Shown piece by piece: positions 9,081-17,000 of a stretch of DNA of 64,000 nucleotides; the first letter of the stretch is position 1; every line of letters begins with the position of its first letter. Made by a program: the position numbers and the translations under genes. This DNA comes from Roseovarius gaetbuli (GTDB lineage: Bacteria > Pseudomonadota > Alphaproteobacteria > Rhodobacterales > Rhodobacteraceae), in contig NZ_FWFJ01000001.1 of assembly GCF_900172365.1 (NCBI RefSeq), positions 62,001 through 126,000 of the forward strand. Direction: 5' to 3'. The notes beneath the pieces are model-generated. The model was not told the DNA's origin. It searched no databases and saw only the letters and a program-made list of their open reading frames with translations.

Positions 9081-9326
9081 ATGGTCAAGGTGCGCGTCTG
9101 GGGCTCACTCGCCGAATTTACCGAAGGCCAAACCGAGGTCGAGATCAAGGCCGACACCCTGCGCGAGTTGCTGGATGGGCTGGCCGGGGAATATCCCGGC
9201 CTGCGCCCGCAGCTTGAGCGCGGGATTTCGGTGGCAATTGACGGCCGCGTTTACAACGACAGCTGGTTCACGCCAATCTCTGAGGAGAGCGAGGTTGTCT
9301 TGTTACGCCGCCTCAAGGGTGGTTGA
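9081..9326 (+). CDS. MoaD/ThiS-like small sulfur-carrier protein
   Basis: The 81-residue product has the ubiquitin-like MoaD/ThiS size and ends in RLKGG, the di-glycine tail that is adenylated and thiocarboxylated in this family. The in-frame ATG at 9081 is used; an extended form would overlap the large hydroxylase subunit. Being the last gene of a molybdenum-hydroxylase operon, it probably supplies sulfur for that enzyme's cofactor, either as a molybdopterin synthase small subunit or for another thio-ligand. No matching MoaE is present in the window. The function is inferred from family and position. Confidence 0.8.
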   Translation: MVKVRVWGSLAEFTEGQTEVEIKADTLRELLDGLAGEYPGLRPQLERGISVAIDGRVYNDSWFTPISEESEVVLLRRLKGG

Positions 9327-9340
9327 TGTAATGCATCAAC
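9322..9340 (+). terminator. Short hairpin at the end of the hydroxylase operon
   Basis: GTTGATG and CATCAAC form a perfect 7-bp stem with a 5-nt loop directly over the stop codon of the MoaD-like gene. No strong U-run follows, so it may be a weak terminator or an mRNA 3'-end stabiliser. Confidence 0.35.
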
Positions 9341-9367
9341 AGTGACAGTTATGCCTTTATTATAAAT

Positions 9368-9904
9368 CTACTTTACCAGCTTCACAATATCACGGAATTC
9401 AGGGTGCTCGGCAGTTGTCATCCACTCGAAGATCACCATTTCCGTAGTTACAATCTCGGCCCCGTGATGCGCCATACGCCCCAGTGCGGCGCGCCGGTTT
9501 TCCTCCATACGCGACCCGATGGCGTCTGCCACCACATAGACGCGGCGGCCATCGGACAAGAGGCCAAGCACGGTTTGAAGCACGCAGACATGCGCCTCGC
9601 AGCCCATGACGACAAGCGCCGTGTTATCGGCAAGATGTGCGGTCACCTCGGGGGTGCGACAGGCATCAAACGTCATCTTGTGGAGGACTTCTTCGCCCGG
9701 CTCGGGCGCAAGCTCGGGCAGGGTGGTGCCAAGGCCCTTGGGGTTCTGCTCGGTATAGGAAATCGGTAATTCAAGGCGCCGCGCCGCCGATAACAGGCGC
9801 CCGGCGTTCTGCACCACCGGCGCGCTGTCGTGAATGGCGGGCATAAGGCGCGCCTGAAAGTCGATCACCAAAAGGTGCGAGGTGCGCGCGTCAATTGTCA
9901 GCAT
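9368..9904 (-). CDS. Isochorismatase-family cysteine hydrolase
   Basis: The 178-residue protein fits the YcaC/isochorismatase family: Asp15 in VIDFQ, Lys76 in HKMTFDA and Cys107 in GCEAHVCVLQT form the expected Asp-Lys-Cys set. Family members hydrolyse amides or related bonds in small molecules; the substrate cannot be told from sequence. Its ATG overlaps the TGA of the upstream TetR gene, so regulator and enzyme are one transcript and the enzyme is probably the regulator's own output. There is no signal peptide, so it should act in the cytosol. Confidence 0.85.
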   Translation of the reverse strand: MLTIDARTSHLLVIDFQARLMPAIHDSAPVVQNAGRLLSAARRLELPISYTEQNPKGLGTTLPELAPEPGEEVLHKMTFDACRTPEVTAHLADNTALVVMGCEAHVCVLQTVLGLLSDGRRVYVVADAIGSRMEENRRAALGRMAHHGAEIVTTEMVIFEWMTTAEHPEFRDIVKLVK

Positions 9905-10530
9905 GGGCCGTGTCCTGTCGTAAGGGTGGCGGTTTTCTCGGCGATATAACGCGCCATCATATCGGGGGCAGAGGCGCCGAACATACGAATGCGTCCGGTG
10001 TGCAGCAACAACAGCAATCCGGTGGCATGGGCAAAAAGATCGACGGTCAAAAGCTTGGCGTCATGGTCTGACACACCAAGATCAATCGCCGCGCGCGAGA
10101 TCGGTGCAAGCGCGTCCTCAAGGGCCGCGTTGAGCGCCTCGTCGTGGTCACGGCCAAGGCCGGCGGGCTTCATGCCGCCGCGAAACAGGTAGAACCCGAG
10201 GTCAAGATCGCGGGGATGGTCGGCGTAATAGGTGAAAAACGCCATCGCCGCCGCGTTAAGGCGTGCGGAGGCGGTTTCGCCGGCCTCGCCCGCCGTGGTC
10301 GCCGCGCCAAGGCGTGCCAGCGAGGCCATCAGAACCTCGGCGTAAAGCGCCTCTTTCGAGGCGAAATGAAAGTAAAGCGCCGCCGGAGTATAGCCTGCAC
10401 GCGCCGCCACCGCCCGGAGGCTTGCGCCTTCAAGTCCGTCCTGCGCAAAAATCTGCGCAGCGGCATCAAGGATCAGCGCGCGCTTGGCCTCGGTGTCTGC
10501 GCGCGGGCGTTTGGGGCGGGGGGCTGGCAT
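9898..10530 (-). CDS. TetR/AcrR-family transcriptional regulator
   Basis: The 210-residue protein has an N-terminal TetR helix-turn-helix (ILDAAAQIFAQDGLEGASLRAVAARAGYTPAALYFHFASKEALY) and a helical ligand domain with a Leu-rich dimerisation stretch near the C-terminus (THATGLLLLLHTGR-like region). ATG 10530 is used; the longer frame begins at a TTG that lies inside the palindromic operator. The gene is coupled to the downstream isochorismatase-like gene. A near-perfect palindrome lies just ahead of it, suggesting autorepression lifted by an unknown ligand. Confidence 0.88.
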   Translation of the reverse strand: MPAPRPKRPRADTEAKRALILDAAAQIFAQDGLEGASLRAVAARAGYTPAALYFHFASKEALYAEVLMASLARLGAATTAGEAGETASARLNAAAMAFFTYYADHPRDLDLGFYLFRGGMKPAGLGRDHDEALNAALEDALAPISRAAIDLGVSDHDAKLLTVDLFAHATGLLLLLHTGRIRMFGASAPDMMARYIAEKTATLTTGHGPC

Positions 10531-10551
10531 CTGGCGGGCACCGCTTTGGGG

Positions 10552-10572
10552 AAATCGAACACCGTTCAATTT
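10552..10572. promoter_or_regulatory. Candidate TetR operator
   Basis: Half-sites AAATCGAAC and GTTCAATTT, matching as inverted repeats at 8 of 9 positions, are separated by 3 nt. The site is 21-41 bp upstream of the TetR start, where an autoregulatory operator is expected for this family. Confidence 0.6.
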
Positions 10573-10603
10573 CTAGCATGCGGGCAGGCGGATTGCCAAG
10601 GGA

Positions 10604-11374
10604 TTAGCCGCGAAATGCCGCCATCCAGCCAAGCCCTTCGGCGGTGGTCGCGGCGCGCGGCCGATATTCGGCGCCAAAGGGCGCGCTGTACCCCGCCGCC
10701 GCCATCGCGGGCAAGAGCCAGGCGTAATTGATCTCGCCGCTATCCGGCTCACCGCGATCCGGCACAGCGGCAAATTGCACATGGCCGATGAGCGGGCGCA
10801 GCACCTGAAACCGGGTAAAAAGGTCGCCTTCCATGATCTGCAGGTGGTAGCAATCAAACATCAGCTTAAGATTTTCGCGGCCAAGATCGGTGATGATCCG
10901 CGCGGCGTGGTCCGTGCTTGAGAGGTGATAGCCCGGCACGTCGCGCCGATTGATAGGCTCGATCAGAATAGTGATCTCATGCGGCGCGGCGCGATCGCAG
11001 GCATAGGCCAGATTGGCGCGAAAGCTGGCCTCGGCCGCCTTACCGCCATCGGTAACTCCTGCCATGACATGCACGGCGCGCGCCTTGATTTGTGTTGCAT
11101 ATTCAATCGCTTGGTCAATCGCAACGCGGGCCTCATGCTCGCGACCGGCAAGGGCCGCAAGGCCAAAATCCCCCGCGGCGCGATTGCCCGGCCAGGTGTT
11201 GAGGCCAAGCATCGAAAGCCCGGTGTCGCGCAAGGCCTGCGCCACTTCGGCGGCGGGCGTGTCATAGGGAAAGTGACATTCGACCGCGTCAAACCCGGCT
11301 TTGCGGGCCGCGTGAATCGCCTCGGGCAAGGGCAGATCGGTGAACAGAAAGCCAAGGTTGGCGGAAAATTGCAT
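10604..11374 (-). CDS. otnI: 2-oxo-tetronate isomerase (hydroxypyruvate isomerase family)
   Basis: The 256-residue TIM-barrel protein resembles the Hyi/OtnI family (MQFSANLGFLFTDLPLPEAIHAARKAGFDAVE at the N-terminus; ILIEPINRRDVPGYHL with a metal-binding Glu in the middle; FGAEYRPR near the end). In characterised pathways OtnI converts 2-oxo-tetronate into 3-oxo-tetronate. The gene is last in an eight-gene operon, and its ATG overlaps the stop of otnC. The assignment rests mainly on this context: otnK, otnC and two sugar-acid dehydrogenases are upstream on the same strand. A true hydroxypyruvate isomerase is the alternative, but no glyoxylate genes are near. Confidence 0.85.
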   Translation of the reverse strand: MQFSANLGFLFTDLPLPEAIHAARKAGFDAVECHFPYDTPAAEVAQALRDTGLSMLGLNTWPGNRAAGDFGLAALAGREHEARVAIDQAIEYATQIKARAVHVMAGVTDGGKAAEASFRANLAYACDRAAPHEITILIEPINRRDVPGYHLSSTDHAARIITDLGRENLKLMFDCYHLQIMEGDLFTRFQVLRPLIGHVQFAAVPDRGEPDSGEINYAWLLPAMAAAGYSAPFGAEYRPRAATTAEGLGWMAAFRG

Positions 11375-12018
11375 CAGTCCCAGTCCAGCTTGAATTTATC
11401 CACGACCTGCGCGATTTGATCGCCGCGCAAGGGGCGTGCCCCGGTGCCGCGCAGCAAGAGCGCGAGTTTTGCGGTTTCTTCCAGCTCTTCCATGGCAAAC
11501 ACCGCCGCCTCAAGGTCTTTGGACGCCACCACAGGCCCGTGATTGGCGAGCAAAACCGCCGAGCGCCGCCCCCCAAGCCCGCGCAGCGCATCGGCCATGG
11601 CCGGATCACCCGGCACGAAGAACGGCAAAAGCGCCACCTTGCCCACCCGCATCACCGCATAGGCGGTGAGCGGCGGGATTGCATCCTCGGGGTCGGTCTC
11701 GGGCAGCATCGAGAGTGCGACGGAATGGGTCGAGTGCAGATGAACCACCGCGCCGGCATTGGTGCGGGTCTCGTAGAACGCCGAATGAAGCGGCATTTCC
11801 TTGGTCGGGGCAGGGCCGTCGATATGATTGCCCTGCGCGTCAAAGCGGCTGAGCGCGGCGGGATCAAGGCGGCCAAGGCTGACGCCGGTGGGCGTGACAA
11901 AAAGCCCGCCATCGGGCGTGCGCACCGAGATATTGCCCGAGGCCCCGCCGGTGAGGCCGCGATCAAACAGGGAGGCGGCCCAAAAGCACAGATCCTCGCG
12001 AAGTTTGCTGTCGCTCAC
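11374..12018 (-). CDS. otnC: 3-oxo-tetronate 4-phosphate decarboxylase (class II aldolase family)
   Basis: The 214-residue class II aldolase/adducin-type protein has the metal-site histidines in VVHLHSTHSVAL and the ANHGPVV segment, plus the GNISVR phosphate loop near the N-terminus. OtnC enzymes decarboxylate 3-oxo-tetronate 4-phosphate to dihydroxyacetone phosphate and CO2. It starts with GTG at 12018, which has GGAGGG a few bases upstream, and this codon overlaps the stop of otnK. Its position between otnK and otnI separates it from fuculose- or ribulose-phosphate aldolases of the same fold. Confidence 0.87.
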   Translation of the reverse strand: MSDSKLREDLCFWAASLFDRGLTGGASGNISVRTPDGGLFVTPTGVSLGRLDPAALSRFDAQGNHIDGPAPTKEMPLHSAFYETRTNAGAVVHLHSTHSVALSMLPETDPEDAIPPLTAYAVMRVGKVALLPFFVPGDPAMADALRGLGGRRSAVLLANHGPVVASKDLEAAVFAMEELEETAKLALLLRGTGARPLRGDQIAQVVDKFKLDWD

Positions 12019-13265
12019 GCTGTGCCCTCCATCATGGCGGCGGCCTTGGCAAAGAAGTCCGCTGCGCCGAAGTTACCGGATTTGAGGGCCAGAACAAGGC
12101 TGTCATTGGCGCGGATCATCGGCACGCCGGGATCAATCTCGGGGCCGATTTCAAACTCTGTCACGCCAAGCCCCGACACCACTGCGCCAGAGGTCTCGCC
12201 GCCGGCACTGATCAGGCGGGTCACGCCCTTGGCGGCGAGCGCGCGGGCAAGATCGGCAAACAGGGTTTCAATGGCCTCGGCCAGCGGCGCCGCACCGTGG
12301 CGGGCCTGCGCGGCGCTCACCGCATCCGGGTCAGCCGAGGAATAGATCAGCGGCACGCCGTCCTGGCCAAGTGCCCATGTGGCGAGAGTGTCGGCATCCA
12401 CCTCGTCGCTGATCACCTCGTCGGCGGTGATTTCGCGGCTAGGGTGGCTGGCGGCATGCGCCGCGACCTGCGCGCGCGTCGCGCCAGAGCAAGAGCCGGA
12501 CAGCGCGACCACAGGGCCGCCTTGGCCGCGCCATTCCCCGGCGCGCCCCGACAACAGCCCCTTGGCGCGGAAATTCTCGGGCAGTCCCATGGCGATGCCC
12601 GACCCGCCCGTGATCAGCACGTGATCAGCCGCCGCATGGCCAAGCGTGATCAGGTCCGCATCGGTGATCGCGTCGGTGACGATAAGGCGATGGCCCTTTG
12701 CCGCCTCGCCGCTGAGGGCCGCGCGCACGCGTCCGACCCCGCCCATCACGGCGGTGGCGGGGACATGGCCGACGGTGCCGCGGGTCTGATGCGCGAGCCA
12801 GCGGCGCAGATCCGGGTCGCGCATCGGGGTGAGCGGGTGATGTTGCATGCCGCTTTCGCTGAGCAAGTGATCACCGACAAACAAATGCCCCTGGTAGATC
12901 GAGCGCCCGGTGGCGGGAAAGGCCGGGCAGACGATGACCTCTGTTGCGCCAAGCGCATCGGCAAGCGCTTCGGCGACAGGGCCGATATTGCCCTCGGGCG
13001 TGGAATCAAAGGTCGAGCAGTATTTGAACAAAAACTGCGTACAGCCCTGATCGCGCAGCCATTTTAACGCGGCCAGCGATTGCGCCACGGCCTCGGCCGC
13101 CGGGATCGAACGGGATTTGAGCGCGACAATCCCGGCCTCGACATCGGGCGCGGCGGGCGCATCGGGCACGCCGACATATTGCACAGACCGCATGCCCGCC
13201 TTGGTCAGCGTGTTGCCAAGGTCCGACGAGCCGGTGAAATCATCGCCGATACAGCCCAAAAGCAT
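12015..13265 (-). CDS. otnK: 3-oxo-tetronate kinase (DUF1537 / four-carbon acid sugar kinase)
   Basis: The 416-residue protein has the two DUF1537 domains: the N-terminal sugar-binding part with CIGDDFTGSSDLGNTLTKAG and the C-terminal nucleotide-binding part with LISAGGETSGAVVSGLG. Characterised OtnK enzymes phosphorylate 3-oxo-tetronate at C4. ATG 13265 is chosen, sharing bases with the LtnD stop; the GTG one codon earlier is possible. The gene lies in the middle of the sugar-acid operon with both partner enzymes immediately downstream, which supports the specific name over D-threonate kinase (DtnK). Confidence 0.88.
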   Translation of the reverse strand: MLLGCIGDDFTGSSDLGNTLTKAGMRSVQYVGVPDAPAAPDVEAGIVALKSRSIPAAEAVAQSLAALKWLRDQGCTQFLFKYCSTFDSTPEGNIGPVAEALADALGATEVIVCPAFPATGRSIYQGHLFVGDHLLSESGMQHHPLTPMRDPDLRRWLAHQTRGTVGHVPATAVMGGVGRVRAALSGEAAKGHRLIVTDAITDADLITLGHAAADHVLITGGSGIAMGLPENFRAKGLLSGRAGEWRGQGGPVVALSGSCSGATRAQVAAHAASHPSREITADEVISDEVDADTLATWALGQDGVPLIYSSADPDAVSAAQARHGAAPLAEAIETLFADLARALAAKGVTRLISAGGETSGAVVSGLGVTEFEIGPEIDPGVPMIRANDSLVLALKSGNFGAADFFAKAAAMMEGTA

Positions 13266-14158
13266 CACGCATCCCCCGGCAGTTTGAGCCCGGCGCGCGC
13301 CGTGATATGGCGGGTGATCGCGGCATCATCCATCGCCCCCATGCCGGCGGCAGAGGCGGCGCGATATTGCCCGAGCGCGGCTTGTGTCAGGGGCAACTCA
13401 AGCCCGGACTCGCCAGCGATATCGGTGACAATCCCAAGATCCTTTGGCCAGATGTCGATGGTCGAGCGGGGCGTATAATCGGCCTCGATCACATGCGGGG
13501 CGCGGTTTTCAAACATCCATGAGGTTCCGGCCGAAACCCCGATCACATCAAGCACGCGGGCCAGATCAAGCCCCTGCGACGTGGCAAAGGCAAGCGCCTC
13601 GCCCATGGCGGCGATGTGCACGCCCGCGAGCAGTTGATTGACCGCCTTCATCGCCGATCCGGGGCCGGCCGTCTCGCCCAGACGGTGGAGGGTTTCGGCC
13701 ATGGCCGCAAGTGCCGGTGCCGCGCCGTCAAAGGCCGCCTGCGTGCCAGAGGCCATGATCGAAAGCTTGCCCTCTGCCGCCTTGATCGCGCCGCCGGAAA
13801 TCGGTGCATCAAGATAGGTCAGCCCGCGTTCATGGGCGATCTCTTGCATCTCAGCGGCGAAATCCGGCGCGACCGTGGCGCAGCTTATGATCGTGCCACC
13901 CGCCACAAGGCCGCTGGCCCAGCCGGCATCGCCAAACAGCGCCCCGCGGGTCTGATCGGCGTTCAGCACGACACAGACCAAGGCCTGCGCCGCCGGGCTT
14001 TCGCGCGTCAGCGCCGCGCCACCGGCGGCGCGAAACTCTGCAAGGCGGTCGGAATTGGTGTCAAAGCCGTAAACCTCGTGGCCCGCGCGCAACAGCGATT
14101 TGGCCATGCCAAGCCCCATAGAGCCGAGGCCAAGGATATGGATGATCTGCGTCGTCAT
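13265..14158 (-). CDS. ltnD: L-threonate dehydrogenase-like (beta-hydroxyacid dehydrogenase family)
   Basis: The 297-residue protein is a beta-hydroxyacid dehydrogenase: Rossmann motif HILGLGSMGLGMAKSLL at the N-terminus, substrate-binding DAPISGGAIKAAEGKL near residue 118 and the catalytic lysine in AMKAVNQLLAGVH. LtnD oxidises L-threonate at C2 to 2-oxo-tetronate using NAD+. Start 14158 overlaps the stop of the TRAP large permease. Context with otnK/otnC/otnI supports LtnD; tartronate semialdehyde or hydroxyisobutyrate reductase are family alternatives. Together with DenD it gives the operon two C4 sugar-acid entry points. Confidence 0.82.
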   Translation of the reverse strand: MTTQIIHILGLGSMGLGMAKSLLRAGHEVYGFDTNSDRLAEFRAAGGAALTRESPAAQALVCVVLNADQTRGALFGDAGWASGLVAGGTIISCATVAPDFAAEMQEIAHERGLTYLDAPISGGAIKAAEGKLSIMASGTQAAFDGAAPALAAMAETLHRLGETAGPGSAMKAVNQLLAGVHIAAMGEALAFATSQGLDLARVLDVIGVSAGTSWMFENRAPHVIEADYTPRSTIDIWPKDLGIVTDIAGESGLELPLTQAALGQYRAASAAGMGAMDDAAITRHITARAGLKLPGDA

Positions 14159-15441
14159 GGTGTGATTCCCAGAATGGTTTGCATCGGCCAGAGGGTGATG
14201 GCGGGCACATAGGTGATGATCATCAGCGCGCCAAAGACGGTGAGCACGAACCACAAAAGCTGTGGGATGATTGCCTCGACCGGAAGCTTGGCCACCGCGC
14301 AGGCGGCAAAGAGGTTCACGCCAAGCGGCGGGGTGATCATGCCAAGGGCGAGATTGACCACGATGATCAGGCCAAAATGCACGGGATCAACGCCGTAGGC
14401 GACGGCAATCGGCGCAAGGATCGGCGCCAGAACAAGGATCGCCGCCGAGGTCTCGATGAACATCCCCACGATCAGCAACAGGACATTCACCGCCAGAAGA
14501 AAGGCGATCCGGCTTTCGAATACATCCTTGAACCAGGCGGCGATTTCATTGGGCAGGCCAGAGCGCGTGATCAAGAAGGAAAACAGCGCCGCCCCCGAAA
14601 TGATCAGCATGATCGCCGAGGTCGAAATCACCGTTGCCTTCAGGATGTCTGGCAGATCGGCGAGCTTGAGCTCGCGGTAAAACGCCATGCCGACAAGGAT
14701 CGCGGCGGCCACGGCGGCGGCACTTGCCTCGGTCGGGGTGAAGACGCCCGAATAGATGCCGCCGATGATCACGAAAGGCACCACAAGTGCCGGCAGGGCA
14801 GCGACAAAGGCGGTGCCAAGGCGCGGGCGATCGGCGCCGTCGGTCTTGCCGATGCCGCGCAGCCGACACAGGATCAGCACCAGCGCCATCAGCGAGCCGG
14901 CCACCAGAAACCCTGGCCCGATACCGGCCAGAAACAGCTGACCGATCGAGGTGTCGGTGGACACGCCATAAAGGATAAGCGGGATAGAGGGCGGAATTAA
15001 CACGCCCAACTCGGCAGAGCTGGCCTGAACCGAGGCGGCCATCGGCGCCGGATAGCCGTGCTTGACCATCGCCGGAATAAGGATCGCGCCGATGGCAAAG
15101 GTGGTGGCGACCGACGAGCCGGACACGCTTGCAAACATCATGCAGGTCAGCACGCAAGAGGCCGCAAGCCCGCCCTGAATGCCGCCGACGATGGATTTTG
15201 CCAGCTCAACCAAGCGGTGCGAAATCCCGCCCGCCGACATCAGGTTGCCGGCCAGAATGAAAAGCGGAATCGCCATCAGAGGAAAGCTGTCGACCCCGGT
15301 GAACATGCGCTGCGCCACAAGCAGGAGGGGCAGGCGGCCCTGCACCTCGATCCCGATGATCGAGGCCAGACCAATCGCCACGGCAATCGGCACCCCAAGC
15401 AGGAAAAAGATCGCAACCGACAGGGCGAGGGCGGTATTCAT
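14155..15441 (-). CDS. TRAP transporter large permease (DctM family)
   Basis: The 428-residue integral membrane protein has the DctM/TRAP-T large-subunit length and about 12 hydrophobic segments, with family motifs such as IPLFILAGNLMSAGGI and GVLIPPSIPLILYGV. It forms the cation-coupled translocation path for the solute delivered by the periplasmic protein. Its ATG overlaps the stop of the small permease, and its own stop overlaps ltnD. Position inside the operon implies uptake of C4 sugar acids such as erythronate or threonate. Confidence 0.93.
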   Translation of the reverse strand: MNTALALSVAIFFLLGVPIAVAIGLASIIGIEVQGRLPLLLVAQRMFTGVDSFPLMAIPLFILAGNLMSAGGISHRLVELAKSIVGGIQGGLAASCVLTCMMFASVSGSSVATTFAIGAILIPAMVKHGYPAPMAASVQASSAELGVLIPPSIPLILYGVSTDTSIGQLFLAGIGPGFLVAGSLMALVLILCRLRGIGKTDGADRPRLGTAFVAALPALVVPFVIIGGIYSGVFTPTEASAAAVAAAILVGMAFYRELKLADLPDILKATVISTSAIMLIISGAALFSFLITRSGLPNEIAAWFKDVFESRIAFLLAVNVLLLIVGMFIETSAAILVLAPILAPIAVAYGVDPVHFGLIIVVNLALGMITPPLGVNLFAACAVAKLPVEAIIPQLLWFVLTVFGALMIITYVPAITLWPMQTILGITP

Positions 15442-15938
15442 GCCTTCACCTCGGTGAGCGGCTCAAGCCCGTCTTGCCAGGCCCGCAGCATGCAGGCCAG
15501 AACGGCGATGATGGTAAAGACCGAGCCCACCGGCAGCGCCGCATAGACCCAGGCGATCGAGATTTCCAAAGCCGCCAATTTCTGGCGCATGACTCGTTCG
15601 GTCATCGACCAGCCCTGCCAGAACAGGATCGAAAAGAAGATGACCGAAAGCGATGAGGCAAAGAGGTAGAGAGCGAGCCCAAGCCGGCGCGGCAACATGC
15701 GCTGAATGATCTCGACCGCGATCATCGAGCCATGGCGAAACGCCACCGCGACGCCGGTAAAGATCGACCAGATCATGGCCGAGCGGGTGATCACCTCGGA
15801 CCATGTCGAGGGGTGGCCAAAGACAAAGCGGGTGGTGACCTGATAGAGCGCCAGCGAGGTGGCAATCACCAGAAACAGGATCGACAGACGCAGGGCGATG
15901 CCGGTGGTCAGATCCTCGAATTTCAGAAACAGGCCCAT
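15438..15938 (-). CDS. TRAP transporter small permease (DctQ family)
   Basis: The 166-residue protein has four hydrophobic segments in the DctQ pattern and lies between the binding-protein and large-permease genes. It forms the membrane complex with the large subunit. GGGGATC precedes the ATG at 15938. A stable hairpin (15961-15986) separates it from the upstream binding-protein gene, probably lowering its expression relative to the binding protein. Confidence 0.92.
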   Translation of the reverse strand: MGLFLKFEDLTTGIALRLSILFLVIATSLALYQVTTRFVFGHPSTWSEVITRSAMIWSIFTGVAVAFRHGSMIAVEIIQRMLPRRLGLALYLFASSLSVIFFSILFWQGWSMTERVMRQKLAALEISIAWVYAALPVGSVFTIIAVLACMLRAWQDGLEPLTEVKA

Positions 15939-15960
15939 GCGGATCCCCAGTAAAGACAGA

Positions 15961-15986
15961 ACCGGCGCAGAGTGGTCCGCGCCGGT
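15961..15986 (-). terminator. Intra-operon hairpin between TRAP binding protein and permeases
   Basis: ACCGGCGC and GCGCCGGT form a perfect 8-bp stem in the gap between the binding-protein stop and the small-permease start; on the minus strand a pyrimidine-rich stretch follows. Such elements usually attenuate read-through or protect the upstream mRNA. Confidence 0.55.
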
Positions 15987-16004
15987 CCATTCACTTTAAA
16001 TACG

Positions 16005-16973
16005 TTACTTAACGGCCTGAATACGCTCAACCATTTCGGTGCCATATTGGTCGGTATAAACACTATAGGACGAGGCCGCCGCCAGCTCGGCAAAGGGGGC
16101 CTTGTCGATATCGGTGATCACCTCCATGCCGTTTTCACGCAGGAGCGCAACGCCGGCCTCTTCAAGGCGGTTCACCTCGGCGCGGGTCGCGGCGGCCGAG
16201 GCATCGGCGGCGGCCTGAAACCAGCCGCGCTGTTCGTCGCTCAGCCCATCAAGCAGGATCGGCGAGGCCAGCACGACGGCGGGCGAATAGACATGGCCGG
16301 TGAGCGAGACGTATTTCTGCACCTCCCAGAATTTCGAGGCGGTGATCACGGTCACTGGGTTTTCCTGACCGTCGACAACGCCCTGTTGCAAAGCGGTGAA
16401 CAGCTCTGGAAAGGCCATCGGTGTGGGCGAGGCGCCCATGCCCTGGAACGCGGCCATATGGACCTTGTTTTCCATCGTGCGCAGCTTGAGCCCGTCAAGA
16501 TCGGCCGGGGTGCGAACGGCGTGCTGTGAATTGGTCACGTGGCGAAAGCCGTTTTCCGACCAGGCAAGGCCGACAAGGTTGTTCTCACCGATCTTGTCGA
16601 GCAATTCCTGACCGATGTCGCCGTCAAGCGTGGTGCGGGCATGGGCGTAATCGCGAAACAGGAACGGCAGGTCGAGCGCATAGATTTCCGGCACGAAGTT
16701 GCCAAGCGGGCCGGTCGAGGTGATGACCACGTCAAGCGAGCCGATCTGAAGCCCCTCGATCATGTCACGCTCGCCGCCAAGCTGGCCCGCAGGGGCCTGT
16801 TCGCCGGTAAAGGCGCCGCCCGAAAGCTCGGTCAGGGTGTCGATGAAGGCCTGCGCTCCGACGCCGTAATGCGAGGCGGTCGACAGGGCATGGCCGACGA
16901 CGATGTTTTGCTGGGCCTGGGCCGAGGTGGCCAGTGCGGCGGCGACGATGGCGCCGGTTAGGAAATGTTTCAT
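16005..16973 (-). CDS. TRAP transporter substrate-binding protein (DctP family)
   Basis: The 322-residue protein opens with a clear Sec signal (MKHFLTGAIVAAALATSAQA, cleavage likely after AQA) and continues as a DctP-type receptor (VVGHALSTASHYGVGAQAF; the conserved Arg-containing LKLRTMENKVH near the middle). It would capture the sugar acid in the periplasm and hand it to the Q/M permease. GGGAGGA lies before the ATG. It is second in the operon, 27 bp downstream of denD. Confidence 0.93.
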   Translation of the reverse strand: MKHFLTGAIVAAALATSAQAQQNIVVGHALSTASHYGVGAQAFIDTLTELSGGAFTGEQAPAGQLGGERDMIEGLQIGSLDVVITSTGPLGNFVPEIYALDLPFLFRDYAHARTTLDGDIGQELLDKIGENNLVGLAWSENGFRHVTNSQHAVRTPADLDGLKLRTMENKVHMAAFQGMGASPTPMAFPELFTALQQGVVDGQENPVTVITASKFWEVQKYVSLTGHVYSPAVVLASPILLDGLSDEQRGWFQAAADASAAATRAEVNRLEEAGVALLRENGMEVITDIDKAPFAELAAASSYSVYTDQYGTEMVERIQAVK

Positions 16974-17000
16974 TGGTATCCTCCCTGGAATTGACTGTGG

